Shown: in pieces, positions 7,185-7,226 of the stretch | Position numbering within the stretch: position 1 is the first letter of the stretch | Layout: each line of letters begins with the position of its first letter | Origin: Pseudomonadota bacterium | Lineage (GTDB): Bacteria > Pseudomonadota > Alphaproteobacteria > Acetobacterales > Acetobacteraceae | Direction: 5' to 3' | DNA length: 7,226 bases | Assembly (NCBI GenBank): GCA_021808205.1 | Contig: JAKBCD010000083.1 | Coordinates: 1-7,226, forward strand | Position numbers and translations under genes: made by a program | The notes under the pieces: model-generated | The model's database searches: none | Seen by the model: the letters and a program-made list of their open reading frames with translations, nothing else | Told to the model about the DNA's origin: nothing

Positions 7185-7226
7185 TCAAGCTGCTGTGGAT
7201 TTGTCCTTTCTGGTTTTGGGTTTGGC
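7185..7226 (-). CDS. Possible C-terminal end of an IS gene (istB?)
   Basis: Reading inward from the window edge on the minus strand gives AKPKTRKDKSTAA followed by a TGA stop at 7185-7187. A short, lysine-rich tail ending 84 bp before the presumed IS terminus fits the position of the ATPase helper gene istB in IS21-family elements. Only 13 codons are visible, so this rests on position and composition and could be a chance frame. Confidence 0.25.
   Translation of the reverse strand, partial: AKPKTRKDKSTAA

Larger units (their letters stand above)
7101..7226. mobile_element. End of an IS21-family insertion sequence (partial)
   Basis: The sequence from TGTTGATTTCCACTGAG onward resembles the ends of IS21-family elements, which start with TG and carry several copies of a repeat containing GA-TTGACCC-like sequence. 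Two such copies are visible at 7105-7153. The rest of the element lies beyond the window. The likely tail of a minus-strand gene at 7185-7226 suggests this is the right (istB-side) end, but the orientation is not certain. The assignment comes from remembered family pattern, not from a search. No target-site duplication can be checked, because the other end is missing. Confidence 0.6.

Noticed and set aside
7162..7226. Plus-strand ATG as the istA start
   Set aside because: The translation (MSRVARDGQAAVDLS...) does not resemble the helix-turn-helix N-terminus of IstA.

Overview
The window looks like the chromosome of a GC-rich alphaproteobacterium, possibly one of the Acetobacteraceae. The grounds are the GroEL N-terminus, a CIRCE-controlled groESL operon, a PmtA-type phospholipid methyltransferase and an ScsB-like DsbD protein. 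This placement rests on motif recognition only; no search was run.

Layout: four genes run leftward on the minus strand, in transcription order dsbD/scsB-like (2543-4429), pmtA (1801-2460), groES (1329-1622) and groEL (1-1252, cut off by the window edge). A fifth gene, hrpB (4478-6865), is divergent on the plus strand and starts 48 bp from the dsbD start. From 6866 the base composition drops abruptly to AT-rich, and I see no convincing gene there. At about 7101 the sequence changes again to what looks like one end of an IS21-family insertion sequence, which runs off the window.

Functionally, groES-groEL is the heat-shock chaperonin operon. Its promoter is flanked by two CIRCE-like operators for the HrcA repressor. 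One overlaps the expected transcription start. The other lies 64 bp upstream, just after the pmtA stop codon, where it also has the shape of a rho-independent terminator. A nested stem-loop sits between groES and groEL. pmtA makes phosphatidylcholine precursors by methylating phosphatidylethanolamine. The DsbD-family protein carries reducing power from the cytoplasm to the periplasm. hrpB encodes a DEAH-type helicase. Apart from groES/groEL these genes have no obvious shared pathway.

I found no convincing undescribed multi-gene system. The most interesting signals are regulatory (the CIRCE pair, its possible terminator role, the intercistronic hairpin) and the mobile-element boundary after hrpB.
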